Shown: positions 1 to 7,637, numbered from the stretch's first letter. The stretch: 9,702 bases of DNA from an uncultured Carnobacterium sp. (GCA_937923125.1 CALALK010000329.1:1-9702); one strand, 5' to 3'. The notes: generated by a model not told the origin, from the sequence alone. Program-made: numbers and translations.

Positions 1-457
1 TATTTTTAGCAATCACGAGTAATCCACTAGTATCTTTATCGATACGGTGAACTAATCCAGGACGATAAATCTCTTCGCTCGTACTATCAGATAAACTATT
101 TGAATGGTAAAGAAGTGCATTTACGAGAGTTCCACTATAGTGCCCTTTAGACGGATGGACAACCATTCCGCTTGGTTTATTCACAACCATTAATGAATCG
201 TCTTCAAATATAATATCTAATGAAATATTTTCAGGCTGTATGGTAATGGCTTCTTCCTCTTTTTGAAGAATCGTTACTTCGTCCCCATTTTGTGCCTTGT
301 AGTTTGATTTAACGACTCCTCCGTTTACTAAAACAAGATCTGATTTTAGCCAACTTTGAATCGTACTTCTGCTTAATCCTAATTTAGCCGTTAAGACTTT
401 ATCTAATCGTTCTGTCTTTTCTAAATCAAGTGTAAATTCCTTAAATACTGATGTCAT
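1..457 (-). CDS. rluD: RluD-family 23S rRNA pseudouridine synthase, 3' part cut off by window edge
   Basis: The enzyme converts specific uridines of 23S rRNA to pseudouridine during assembly of the large ribosomal subunit. I translated about 152 N-terminal residues. An S4-type RNA-binding region lies at about residues 15-65 (ERLDKVL, then LSRSTIQSWLKSDLVLVNG). The start of the catalytic domain follows, with VVNKPSGMVVHP at 92-102 and GLVHRIDKDTSGLLV at 134-148. D140 in HRIDKDTSG is the family's catalytic aspartate. The ATG at 457 is supported by AGGAG at 464-468, 6 nt upstream, which overlaps the lspA stop codon, so translation is probably coupled to lspA. The gene has no visible promoter of its own. 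The C-terminal half lies outside the window. RluA/C/D family members are hard to separate by sequence, but the lspA-rluD order is typical of Firmicutes and supports RluD. Confidence 0.88.
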   Translation of the reverse strand, partial: MTSVFKEFTLDLEKTERLDKVLTAKLGLSRSTIQSWLKSDLVLVNGGVVKSNYKAQNGDEVTILQKEEEAITIQPENISLDIIFEDDSLMVVNKPSGMVVHPSKGHYSGTLVNALLYHSNSLSDSTSEEIYRPGLVHRIDKDTSGLLVIAKN

Positions 458-466
458 AACGTTCTC

Positions 467-916
467 CTATTTTGATTGTTCTTTAAAAATAACATAATAG
501 AATAAGAAGATTACCCCAAAAGTTAAACAAATATCAGCTACATTAAAAATTGGAAAATCAATAAATTCAAATTTAAACATATCAACTACATAACCTAAAC
601 GAATACGGTCGATAAAGTTTCCAACTGCTCCAGCTAAAATAAAAGCATATGCTGTCAATAATAATTTTGATTTTCCTTTTTCCTTAAACATTAAGTATAA
701 AAGCGTTCCAACAGCTATTGCAGTAATTGCGTAGAAAAAAAACATCTTCCCTTCGAACATTCCCCAGGCTGCCCCGGTATTTCGAACGTATAAAAGGCTC
801 ACAATTCCATTAATAAACTGCATTCCATCATGTAAGCTAAAGTTATTTACAATCCATAATTTCACTAATTGATCTGCAATAATTAGTACAGCACTTAAAA
901 TTAAATATAAAAACAT
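467..916 (-). CDS. lspA: Lipoprotein signal peptidase (signal peptidase II)
   Basis: This membrane aspartic protease removes the signal peptide of prolipoproteins after the lipobox cysteine has been diacylglyceryl-modified. The protein is 149 aa with four hydrophobic segments, the usual size. Conserved motifs are ADQLVK (D15), RNTGAAWGMF (N46), GNFIDR (N100, D103), VVDMF (D112) and FNVAD (N125, D128); the catalytic aspartate pair lies among these last conserved acids. I chose the ATG at 916 rather than one 48 nt upstream. GGAGAG lies 5 nt before 916, the hydrophobic segment then begins at once as in the family, and the extra 16 residues would be charged and would overlap the predicted transcription start. 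It is the first gene of an lspA-rluD operon. It diverges from a lipoprotein gene whose product is a plausible substrate. Confidence 0.95.
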   Translation of the reverse strand: MFLYLILSAVLIIADQLVKLWIVNNFSLHDGMQFINGIVSLLYVRNTGAAWGMFEGKMFFFYAITAIAVGTLLYLMFKEKGKSKLLLTAYAFILAGAVGNFIDRIRLGYVVDMFKFEFIDFPIFNVADICLTFGVIFLFYYVIFKEQSK

Positions 917-921
917 ATCGA

Positions 922-927
922 CTCTCC
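922..927 (-). promoter_or_regulatory. Ribosome-binding site deciding the lspA start
   Basis: On the minus strand GGAGAG lies 5 nt upstream of the ATG at 916. The longer reading frame from 964 has no comparable site and would begin upstream of the predicted transcription start, so 916 is preferred. Confidence 0.75.
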
Positions 928-946
928 ATTTCTTTTCAATAATAGT

Positions 947-975
947 ATTGTACAAAGAAGTCAATGGTTAGTCAA
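947..975 (-). promoter_or_regulatory. Sigma-70-type promoter of lspA-rluD
   Basis: On the minus strand the -35 box TTGACT (970-975) and the -10 box TACAAT (947-952) are separated by exactly 17 nt. The predicted start near 940 leaves a leader of about 24 nt before the lspA ATG. A second TTGACT copy lies at 959-964 inside the spacer and has no well-spaced -10 of its own. Confidence 0.7.
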
Positions 976-977
976 CG

Positions 978-1052
978 AACTGAAAATGACGTTAAAATGA
1001 AACGCTTTTTTCCACTCAAGGGGTAAAAATGGGTGAAATTTAACTGAAAATG
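978..1052 (+). repeat. Two exact 11-nt direct repeats in the lspA/lipoprotein intergenic region
   Basis: AACTGAAAATG occurs at 978-988 and again at 1042-1052, 64 nt apart. The left copy sits just upstream of the lspA -35 box and the right copy 30 nt upstream of the lipoprotein promoter. Read on the other strand (CATTTTCAGTT) each resembles half of the CodY box AATTTTCWGAAAATT. The full 15-nt match has about 4 mismatches for the right copy and about 5 for the left. Whether they are operators is inference. Confidence 0.4.
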
Positions 1053-1055
1053 GGG
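1020..1055 (+). promoter_or_regulatory. Phased GGG boxes upstream of the lipoprotein promoter (possible operator)
   Basis: G-runs inside A-rich DNA occur at 1020-1023 (AGGGGTAAA), 1031-1033 (ATGGGTGAAA) and 1052-1055 (ATGGGGAGAAA). Their starts are 10 and 21 nt apart, close to one and two helical turns, so they would lie on one DNA face. MraZ-type operators also use G-rich boxes at about 10-nt spacing, but the match is loose and this is not a mraZ locus. Confidence 0.25.
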
Positions 1056-1082
1056 AGAAAGTCCTAAAAATCAACCAAAAGA

Positions 1083-1111
1083 TTGAAAAATCATTAAAAT
1101 ACACGTATAAT
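1083..1111 (+). promoter_or_regulatory. Sigma-70-type promoter of the lipoprotein-glycosidase operon
   Basis: The -35 box TTGAAA (1083-1088) and a perfect -10 TATAAT (1106-1111) are 17 nt apart. The predicted start near 1118 gives a leader of about 30 nt containing AAAGGAG (1137-1143), 6 nt before the ATG at 1150. It is one of the best promoter matches in the window. Confidence 0.8.
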
Positions 1112-1149
1112 ATCAACAAGAAAACGCATTACTGTTAAAGGAGTGTAAT

Positions 1150-1788
1150 ATGAAAAAAATCGCAGCCAAGGTATTCTTGATTAGCGCTGGTTTCTTATTT
1201 TTAGGAGCTTGCGGTAATACAAAGAAAAGTGCCGAATCTACTGTTCAAGAAGTACAAGATACCTTACCTGTTGTCGTTCAACAATTAAATGACATTCAAG
1301 CGTTAGAAAATTCGTTACAATCTGATTGGGAAGCGGATATCCATGAAGATTACACGATGGCTAACTACGCTAAGAAAACGGGTAAAGTATTCACCAATAT
1401 TCAAGAACGTCAGCAATTGTTGAAGTCTATGCAAAAATCGCTCAAAGTATTAGCAGATGATGCGACTAGACTAAGTAACTTGAAGGATAAAAACCTCCCT
1501 TCTGCCGAGATTCAAATTGTAGTTTCTAATCTTCAATCTATTGTTTCTAAGTTAAAAAACTACTCTGAAATGTCTCAAAAGCAATTAGAAAAGGAAGCTG
1601 AGTTCTTCGTCAGCATTTCTGGAGGCAAACAAACAACCGATGAATTAAGAGCGCTAATTATTGAAGTGAATAACTCTGCTAATGAGCGTCAACAAATTAT
1701 CGAAGAGATTAATTCTCCTATTAGTGAGTTAGATCGTCCAATTCGAATTCTAAAAGCTCGTTTGGCGAATAACGGAAAGGGTGAGTAA
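1150..1788 (+). CDS. YkyA-like putative cell-surface lipoprotein
   Basis: The product is a predicted lipoprotein of 212 aa. A lysine-bearing N-terminus and a hydrophobic stretch lead to the lipobox LGAC, with the lipidated cysteine at residue 21 and about 192 residues exposed outside the membrane. The mature part is almost wholly predicted helix, rich in Q, E, K and L. Stretches near 37-60 (VQDTLPVVVQQLNDIQALE) and 150-205 look like amphipathic or coiled-coil helices, and I see no enzymatic motif. Length, lipobox and helical character fit the YkyA family, annotated as putative cell-wall-binding lipoproteins of unknown function; I assign the family by recognition only. The ATG at 1150 has AAAGGAG 6 nt upstream. 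It is the first gene of a two-gene operon with the downstream glycosidase-like gene, and it diverges from lspA, whose enzyme would process it. Confidence 0.72.
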   Translation: MKKIAAKVFLISAGFLFLGACGNTKKSAESTVQEVQDTLPVVVQQLNDIQALENSLQSDWEADIHEDYTMANYAKKTGKVFTNIQERQQLLKSMQKSLKVLADDATRLSNLKDKNLPSAEIQIVVSNLQSIVSKLKNYSEMSQKQLEKEAEFFVSISGGKQTTDELRALIIEVNNSANERQQIIEEINSPISELDRPIRILKARLANNGKGE

Positions 1789-1793
1789 CCATT

Positions 1794-2996
1794 ATGAAGA
1801 AAAAGACTATATTAACTAGTGTTCTCGCTGTGGCTTCCGTTAGTTCTCTACTCGCTTTCTATCCGATTGCAAACGCACAAGATGCAGCTGATAGTAAATT
1901 GAATTTAAGAACAAATAGTTTGCTTAGAATGCCTGCAAATATTCCGCAAGAACATATTTATGATTCAGGTATTTCTATTTCATACCCTGAAGACGGTGTT
2001 AAAGGCGTGTATTTACAAGCATTTCGTGCTAAAGGACAAGACTTAGAGAATATGATTCAATTCGTGAAGTCTACTCCAATTAACTCACTAGTTATCGATG
2101 TACGTGATGGTTATGGACAAATTACCATGCCACTAGATACTGATAATCCACTAGTGAAGAAACATACTGTCAACGAAGTAACGGATACGACTGCTCTGTT
2201 AAAACGACTAGAGCAAGAACAAATTTATCCAATTGCTCGTATTGTTTGTTTTGGAGACCGATTTGTACCAAAAGAAAACCCTGAGCGTTCATTCAGAAAT
2301 GCATTAGGCCAACTGTGGTATACGGATGACGGTGAAACATTCTTAAATCCATTCCTTAAAGAAAATTGGGAATATATTGCTGAAATCGCAATCGGTGCTG
2401 CTAAAGCCGGATTTAAAGATATCCAGTTAGACTACGTTCGTTTCCCTCTTGGATTCGAGACAGTATCTGACGACTTAGTATTTGATAAAGGTGACTACGC
2501 TCATATTAAAAACGATGATGAAGCTCGTATCGCTGCTATCACTGACTTTGTAGCTTTCATTCGTGAAAAATTACAACCATATGGTGTTCATCTTTCAGCG
2601 GATATTTTAGCGCATGCGATTACTGAATCAAAAATCGGTGGTATTGGACAAAAATTTGTTAATATCGCGGATAAAGTAGATGTAATCTCCCCGATGATAT
2701 TCCCAAGTCACTGGGTTAATTATGCGCTTGATGTAAAAGATCCTGATAAAGATCCTTACGAAATCGTGAAACGTTATATGGTGATTGAAAAAGGTTATGT
2801 AAAAACAATCAACCCTTCTCCAATCTCAAGACCTTGGATTCAAGCCTTCACTGCCGACTTCTTAGGCGAAGGAAACTATCAGCTCTATACTGCTGATGTA
2901 ATTAGCGAAGAAATTCAAGCCTTAAAAGAAGCGGGCGTAACAGAGTATCTCCTCTGGAATGCAGCTTCTCAATATTCAACTGAAATTAAATTCTAA
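1794..2996 (+). CDS. Secreted putative glycoside hydrolase (DUF4015/GHL-type TIM barrel)
   Basis: The protein is 400 aa. An N-terminal signal peptide (MKKKTILTSV, a hydrophobic core, then IANA) is probably cleaved after A28; there is no lipobox or LPxTG anchor. The domain begins near residue 69 with VKGVYLQAFRAKG and INSLVIDVRDGYG (98-108). Further motifs are YPIARIVCFGD (145-155), FKDIQLDYVRFP (207-218, acidic D209 and D213), HLSADILAHA and VDVISPMIFPSHW. This pattern matches the putative glycosyl hydrolase family once called DUF4015, a TIM-barrel fold; the acids in the DIQLDYVRFP segment are likely active-site residues. The substrate is unknown, and cell-wall or exopolysaccharide glycan is a guess. 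It starts 5 nt after the lipoprotein stop, with only a weak GGGTGA-type site, so coupled translation is likely. A strong terminator follows. Confidence 0.82.
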   Translation: MKKKTILTSVLAVASVSSLLAFYPIANAQDAADSKLNLRTNSLLRMPANIPQEHIYDSGISISYPEDGVKGVYLQAFRAKGQDLENMIQFVKSTPINSLVIDVRDGYGQITMPLDTDNPLVKKHTVNEVTDTTALLKRLEQEQIYPIARIVCFGDRFVPKENPERSFRNALGQLWYTDDGETFLNPFLKENWEYIAEIAIGAAKAGFKDIQLDYVRFPLGFETVSDDLVFDKGDYAHIKNDDEARIAAITDFVAFIREKLQPYGVHLSADILAHAITESKIGGIGQKFVNIADKVDVISPMIFPSHWVNYALDVKDPDKDPYEIVKRYMVIEKGYVKTINPSPISRPWIQAFTADFLGEGNYQLYTADVISEEIQALKEAGVTEYLLWNAASQYSTEIKF

Positions 2997-2998
2997 TC

Positions 2999-3034
2999 AA
3001 AAAGGACTTCCAAATGAATTTGGAAGTCCTTTTT
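2999..3034. terminator. Bidirectional intrinsic terminator between the glycosidase gene and parC
   Basis: This is a perfect 17-bp palindrome with a 2-nt centre (arms 2999-3015 and 3018-3034). The core GGACTTCC/GGAAGTCC is flanked by A5 on the left and T5 on the right, so it can end transcripts from both directions. It lies 3 nt after the plus-strand stop and 18 nt beyond the parC stop. Confidence 0.92.
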
Positions 3035-3051
3035 CTATGTCTATTTTATTG

Positions 3052-5514
3052 TTAAGATAATGAACTGTAGTCAAAGTTTGTTAAAACCGCTTTTACTTCT
3101 TGATCATTGTCTCCTAGGAGAGCTGAACCATTACTTGTACGATCCACAAGTGTTAAATCCATTGGTCTAACAACTTTAGTTTCGCCATTTCCAGCAACAA
3201 TCGTGTATTCGCTAGTTGAAGTGATTTCTCCATCTAAGAAAACGACACGATGTGGTTTTGTTTTCAATTCACGTAAAACCATGAGTCCACGTTTTGCACG
3301 TGTGAGCATTGAGATTTCTAATACATTGAATCGTTTCACAGCACCACGTTGAGTTGTAAGGAATGCAGAAACAACTTTATGTTCTAATGAGTAAACCATC
3401 GCTCCAGCAACAAAATCTTCTTTACGAAGATTGATTGCTTTTACACCGCTGGCTACTGTACCAACGACTGGAATTTCGCTTAATTCATAGCGTAAGCCAA
3501 ATCCGCAGTGCGTTACGATAAATACTTCTAGCCCTTCTGGATTCGTTACGACTACTTTAACAACTTCATCAGTTGTTGTCTTGAGTTTCATCGCGTTACT
3601 TGTACGAGTCTTGTATCCACGGTAAGTAGTAAACTCGTTGAATAATGTTTGTTTCACTAAGCCTTCTTTTGTAAAGAATACAACAGTCCAATCTTTATAC
3701 GAATCATCACTGTCTTTTGCTTTAATAAAACCAGAAAGAATTAATTCATTAGTTCCTAAAGAAATAGACTGACTTAAGTGGTTCCCAACATCTTTCCATT
3801 TCGCTTCTGGAATTTCATGCACTGGTAAGTGTAAGTAATTTCCTTTTGAAGTAAATAGAATTAAGTTGTCTAATGTAGAAGCTTTTTGACAAAGAATTAC
3901 TTCATCGCCTTCACGCATTCCATTTTCTTCTGGAGCGCTTGAAGCGAATGAACGTGGACTAACACGTTTGTAGTACCCTTGTTTTGTAGCAACAACATAG
4001 ACTTCTTCTTCAGTGACTAATACTTCTGTTTCAATCTTAATCTCTTCGATTTCCGCTTGAATTTGCGTTAAACGAGGAGTTGCGTATTTCTTCTTTAAAT
4101 CACGAAGTTCACTCTTCATTACTTGAAGAAGTGTCTTTTCAGATTTCAAGATGCTTAAGAAAGTTGCGATTTGCTCATTTAAATCAAGCTTTTCGTTTTG
4201 AAGAATGGTAATATCCGTATTCGTTAAACGATATAATTGTAAACTTACAATCGCTTCTGCTTGAATCATTGTGAAGTCATACGTCTCCACTAAACGTTCT
4301 TTAGCATGTTTCTTATCTTTACTGTTACGAATTAATGCGATCACTTCATCAAGAATCGATAAAGCTTTCATCAAACCATCAACGATATGCAGACGATCTT
4401 GTGCTTTCTTCAAATCATATTGTGTACGCTTCGTAATCACTTCTTTTTGAAAGTTGATATACGACGTTAGAATTGTCTTTAATCCTACTTGTACTGGACG
4501 GCGCTCATCGATAGCGACCATATTGAAGTTATAGTTGACTTGTAAGTCTGTATTCTTCAATAAGTAGTTTAGAATTCCTTCTGCATTGGCTTCTTTCTTC
4601 AATTCAACAACGATTTGAAGCCCAGTACGGTCAGATTCGTCCCTTACTTCAGCAATACCGTCAATCTTCTTATTCAAGCGAATTTCATCAATCTTCTTCA
4701 CTAATAAAGCTTTATTTACTTCATAAGGAATTTCTGTGATGATGATTTGAGTCTTACCGCCTTTAATTGGCTCAATTTTCGTTTTCGAACGAATAACCAC
4801 TTTACCTCGTCCGGTTTCATATGCTTGTTCCAATTCCTCAATCCCTTGGATAATTCCTCCTGTCGGGAAATCAGGACCTTTAACAAATTGCATTAACTCT
4901 TTCACAGTTGCCTTAGGATGATCAATAGCATGAATCGTCGCATCAATCACTTCTCCTAAGTTATGAGTTGGAATTTCTGTAGCGTAACCAGCCGAAATCC
5001 CTGTAGCTCCATTAACAAGAAGGTTTGGATAACGTGCAGGAAGGACAGTTGGTTCTTCTTCTGTATCGTCGAAGTTTAAGACAAATTCAACAGTTTGCTT
5101 ATCTAAATCACGTAATAATTCTTCTGAAATTTTAGAAAGACGAGCTTCCGTATAACGCATCGCAGCAGCAGGGTCTCCGTCCATACTACCGTTATTCCCG
5201 TGCATTTCAATTAACACATCACGCAGCTTCCAGTCTTGACTCATACGAACCATCGCTTCGTATACTGAAAAGTCGCCGTGAGGGTGGAAATTACCGATTA
5301 CATTTCCGACTGTTTTAGCAGATTTACGGAATTGTTTATCACTAGTGTTTCCGTCGATTGACATCGCGTATAAAATACGACGTTGTACAGGTTTTAACCC
5401 ATCACGGATATCAGGAAGAGCACGGTCTTGGATAATGTATTTTGAATAACGTCCAAATCGGTCGCCCATTACATCTTCCAGATTCAATTCTTGAATATCT
5501 TGAATTTGACTCAT
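3052..5514 (-). CDS. parC: DNA topoisomerase IV subunit A
   Basis: ParC is the DNA-cleaving subunit of topoisomerase IV, which with ParE decatenates replicated chromosomes using ATP. The 820 aa length is normal. The N-terminus has the family signature [25 protein letters not shown] (about 27-51). The catalytic tyrosine is Y121 in [10 protein letters not shown]. The quinolone-resistance region is [15 protein letters not shown] (78-91). A coiled-coil region spans about 355-490, and the C-terminal beta-pinwheel has repeated blades ([28 protein letters not shown]). It lacks the GyrA box QRRGGKG and follows parE, which separates it from GyrA. One oddity is F82, where the pneumococcal protein has Ser79; E86 (equivalent to D83) is normal. 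The ATG at 5514 is one base after the parE stop, with GGAGAGGAGG at 5521-5530 inside the last parE codons, so translation is coupled. Confidence 0.97.
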   Translation of the reverse strand: MSQIQDIQELNLEDVMGDRFGRYSKYIIQDRALPDIRDGLKPVQRRILYAMSIDGNTSDKQFRKSAKTVGNVIGNFHPHGDFSVYEAMVRMSQDWKLRDVLIEMHGNNGSMDGDPAAAMRYTEARLSKISEELLRDLDKQTVEFVLNFDDTEEEPTVLPARYPNLLVNGATGISAGYATEIPTHNLGEVIDATIHAIDHPKATVKELMQFVKGPDFPTGGIIQGIEELEQAYETGRGKVVIRSKTKIEPIKGGKTQIIITEIPYEVNKALLVKKIDEIRLNKKIDGIAEVRDESDRTGLQIVVELKKEANAEGILNYLLKNTDLQVNYNFNMVAIDERRPVQVGLKTILTSYINFQKEVITKRTQYDLKKAQDRLHIVDGLMKALSILDEVIALIRNSKDKKHAKERLVETYDFTMIQAEAIVSLQLYRLTNTDITILQNEKLDLNEQIATFLSILKSEKTLLQVMKSELRDLKKKYATPRLTQIQAEIEEIKIETEVLVTEEEVYVVATKQGYYKRVSPRSFASSAPEENGMREGDEVILCQKASTLDNLILFTSKGNYLHLPVHEIPEAKWKDVGNHLSQSISLGTNELILSGFIKAKDSDDSYKDWTVVFFTKEGLVKQTLFNEFTTYRGYKTRTSNAMKLKTTTDEVVKVVVTNPEGLEVFIVTHCGFGLRYELSEIPVVGTVASGVKAINLRKEDFVAGAMVYSLEHKVVSAFLTTQRGAVKRFNVLEISMLTRAKRGLMVLRELKTKPHRVVFLDGEITSTSEYTIVAGNGETKVVRPMDLTLVDRTSNGSALLGDNDQEVKAVLTNFDYSSLS

Positions 5515-5515
5515 A

Positions 5516-7576
5516 CTATTCCTCCTCTCCTAATAGCGATAATTGCTCCACATGGTCAATTGCAACTTCTTTCTTTACAGAAGGTTGTTTCTTCTCTTCT
5601 TTTTTTGGACTTGCAGTTGCGCTAATTGCGTTTACATCTGATTCTAAAATACTCTTATCTTCTTCTAGACCAAACTCAACATGGCGCTCAATCCATTTAC
5701 GACGAGGTTCTACTTTATTCCCCATCAATGTGCTTACACGACGTTCTGCTTGTGCTTTATCGTCAATCACTACACGAATTAACGTTCTAGTATCTGGGTT
5801 CATTGTGGTATCCCATAGTTGGTCCGCATTCATTTCACCAAGACCTTTATAACGTTGTAGTAAATAGCCTTTTCCGACTAATTTAGTCTTTTCTTCAAGT
5901 TCTTTTTCTGTCCACGCGTATTCAACAACTTGCTTTTTACCAGTTCCTTTAGAAATCTTATACAAAGGTGGTAACGCAAGATACACTTTTCCAGCCTCAA
6001 TCAATGGTTTCATATAGCGGTAGAAGAATGTTAATAGTAACACTTGAATGTGGGCACCATCCGTATCCGCATCGGTCATAATGACAATCTTGTCATAGTT
6101 ACAATCTTCAATCTTGAAGTCACTACCAACACCAGCACCAATTGTATAGATAATCGTATTGATTTCTTCGTTCTTCAGAATATCTGAAATCGATGCTTTT
6201 TCAGTATTGATTACTTTACCACGTAATGGAAGAATCGCTTGGAATTTACGGTCACGACCTTGTTTTGCAGAACCACCGGCAGAATCTCCCTCTACTAAGT
6301 ATAGTTCATTCTTCTTAGGGTTCTTGCTTTGCGCAGGCGTTAATTTACCAGAAAGAAGAGTTTCTTTCTTCTTGCCCTTCTTACCATTACGGCTCTCTTC
6401 ACGGGCCTTACGACTCGCCTCACGTGCTTCACGTGCCTTAATCGCTTTACGGATTAATTCTTGCGCAATTTCCCCGTTCTCTGTTAAGAAGAAACCTAGT
6501 TGCTCAGAAATCGTATTATCAACAATCCCACGCGCAGCAGGTGTTCCTAACTTATCTTTTGTTTGTCCTTCAAATTGAAGGATTTCTTCAGGAATACGAA
6601 GCGAAATAATCGCTGTTAATCCTTCACGGACATCGCTACCTTCTAAGTTTTTATCTTTATCTTTTAAAAGACCAACTTTACGTGCGTATTCGTTAAACGC
6701 TTTTGTTAAGGCACTCTTCATTCCCACTTCATGAGTACCACCGTCTTTTGTACGTACATTGTTAACGAAAGATAAAATTGTTTCAGAATAACCATCGTTA
6801 TATTGGAACGCGAATTCAGTTTCAACACCATCCACTGTGCTATCAAAATCAACTACAGGAGATAATGTATCTTTTTCTTCATTTAAATATTGGATGAAAT
6901 CACGAATTCCTTCTTCATAATGGAAAGTTTCAGATTCACCTGTACGTTCATCAGTCAATACAATTGTAAGACCTTTTAATAAGAATGCAGATTCTCTTAA
7001 ACGTTCTGCTAATGTTTCATATGACCAGTTTGTTGTAGAAAAAGTTTTATCACTTGGTAAGAAAGTTACTGAAGTTCCAGAACCGCGTCGGCTTGTTTTC
7101 TCTTTCTTAACCGTTCCTACAGGTTCACCACCGTTTTTGAACGATTGTTTGTATAAAGTGCCGTCTCGTAAAACTTCTACTGTTAACCAATCGGATAACG
7201 CGTTTACTACAGAAGCTCCTACCCCGTGAAGACCACCTGATGTCTTATATCCACCTTGACCGAATTTACCACCGGCATGCAACACCGTAAAAATAACTTG
7301 AATCGTTGGAATTCCAGAAGCGTGTTTCCCAGTAGGCATTCCACGACCATTATCTTTTACAGTAAGCGATTGGTCCTTATGAATTGTAACTTCAATTTTT
7401 GTTGCATAACCTGATAAAGCTTCATCGACTGCGTTATCCACAATCTCGTAAGCTAAATGATGAAGTCCGCGGTGATCTGTTGATCCAATATACATCCCTG
7501 GACGTTTACGAACAGCTTCAAGGCCTTCTAAAACCTGAATCGCATCATCATTATATTGATTCGTTACTTTGCTCAT
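5516..7576 (-). CDS. parE: DNA topoisomerase IV subunit B
   Basis: ParE is the ATPase subunit of topoisomerase IV. The protein has 686 aa. The GHKL ATPase domain shows [14 protein letters not shown] (18-31), [11 protein letters not shown] (E44 is the general base, N48 binds Mg), DNGRGMP (75-81) and GGLHGVG (114-120). The TOPRIM domain shows EGDSAGG (429-435) and [10 protein letters not shown] (501-510), then [11 protein letters not shown] and PRRKWIE (625-630). D431, equivalent to the pneumococcal resistance position D435, is unchanged. After about residue 640 comes an extra tail of some 45 residues: a Lys/Glu-rich linker ([15 protein letters not shown]) ending in [12 protein letters not shown], longer than I expect for streptococcal ParE. 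The ATG at 7576 has AAAGGAG at 7585-7591, 8 nt upstream. It leads the parE-parC operon from its own promoter. GyrB is less likely because of the parC partner. Confidence 0.97.
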   Translation of the reverse strand: MSKVTNQYNDDAIQVLEGLEAVRKRPGMYIGSTDHRGLHHLAYEIVDNAVDEALSGYATKIEVTIHKDQSLTVKDNGRGMPTGKHASGIPTIQVIFTVLHAGGKFGQGGYKTSGGLHGVGASVVNALSDWLTVEVLRDGTLYKQSFKNGGEPVGTVKKEKTSRRGSGTSVTFLPSDKTFSTTNWSYETLAERLRESAFLLKGLTIVLTDERTGESETFHYEEGIRDFIQYLNEEKDTLSPVVDFDSTVDGVETEFAFQYNDGYSETILSFVNNVRTKDGGTHEVGMKSALTKAFNEYARKVGLLKDKDKNLEGSDVREGLTAIISLRIPEEILQFEGQTKDKLGTPAARGIVDNTISEQLGFFLTENGEIAQELIRKAIKAREAREASRKAREESRNGKKGKKKETLLSGKLTPAQSKNPKKNELYLVEGDSAGGSAKQGRDRKFQAILPLRGKVINTEKASISDILKNEEINTIIYTIGAGVGSDFKIEDCNYDKIVIMTDADTDGAHIQVLLLTFFYRYMKPLIEAGKVYLALPPLYKISKGTGKKQVVEYAWTEKELEEKTKLVGKGYLLQRYKGLGEMNADQLWDTTMNPDTRTLIRVVIDDKAQAERRVSTLMGNKVEPRRKWIERHVEFGLEEDKSILESDVNAISATASPKKEEKKQPSVKKEVAIDHVEQLSLLGEEE

Positions 7577-7607
7577 TTAATACGCTCCTTTTTTTGTCAT
7601 CTTATCT

Positions 7608-7636
7608 ATAATACTTGTTTTTCGCGATTTTCGCAA
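7608..7636 (-). promoter_or_regulatory. Sigma-70-type promoter of parE-parC
   Basis: On the minus strand TTGCGA (7631-7636) and TATTAT (7608-7613) are spaced by 17 nt, giving a leader of about 25 nt. The -35 and spacer contain a direct repeat GCGAAAA twice, 9 nt apart, and a TCGCGA palindrome, which could serve as a regulator site. The same DNA reads as a perfect TATAAT on the plus strand (7607-7612) but without a good -35. Confidence 0.7.
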
Positions 7637-7637
7637 G

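Noticed and set aside
917..964. 16-residue N-terminal extension of LspA from an ATG at 964
   Set aside because: The extension lacks a good ribosome-binding site, lies across the predicted promoter -10 and transcription start, and is charged, whereas the ATG at 916 has GGAGAG and begins directly with the membrane segment.
959..964. Second TTGACT on the minus strand as an alternative lspA -35 box
   Set aside because: No reasonable -10 lies 16-18 nt downstream; the nearest TATTAT is 14 nt away, while the other TTGACT has a TACAAT at exactly 17 nt.
997..1026. Tiny plus-strand reading frame MKRFFPLKG in the intergenic region
   Set aside because: Nine codons, no ribosome-binding site, and located upstream of the predicted plus-strand promoter, so probably never in a transcript.
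3107..3352. Plus-strand open frame inside parC
   Set aside because: It lies wholly antisense to the conserved ParC C-terminal domain, shows no recognisable protein pattern and has no promoter.
5442..5852. Plus-strand open frame across the parC/parE junction
   Set aside because: Antisense to two highly conserved genes, Ser-rich low-information translation, no start signal.
6360..6440. Repetitive Ala/Arg/Glu/Lys-rich segment in parE ([16 protein letters not shown])
   Set aside because: This basic loop ahead of the TOPRIM domain is normal in GyrB/ParE and not an inserted repeat element.
6159..6578. Plus-strand open frame within parE, Arg/Leu/Ser-rich
   Set aside because: Its composition is that expected from the reverse complement of the Lys/Arg/Glu-rich ParE segment at about residues 379-404; no promoter or ribosome-binding site.
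3052..7576. Possibility that the pair is gyrB-gyrA rather than parE-parC
   Set aside because: The A subunit lacks the GyrA box QRRGGKG, its N-terminus and QRDR context match ParC, and both lengths and the 1-nt spacing fit parE-parC with neighbouring plsY.
7399..7611. Plus-strand open frame over the parE start and promoter
   Set aside because: Antisense to the ParE ATPase motifs, no recognisable domain.
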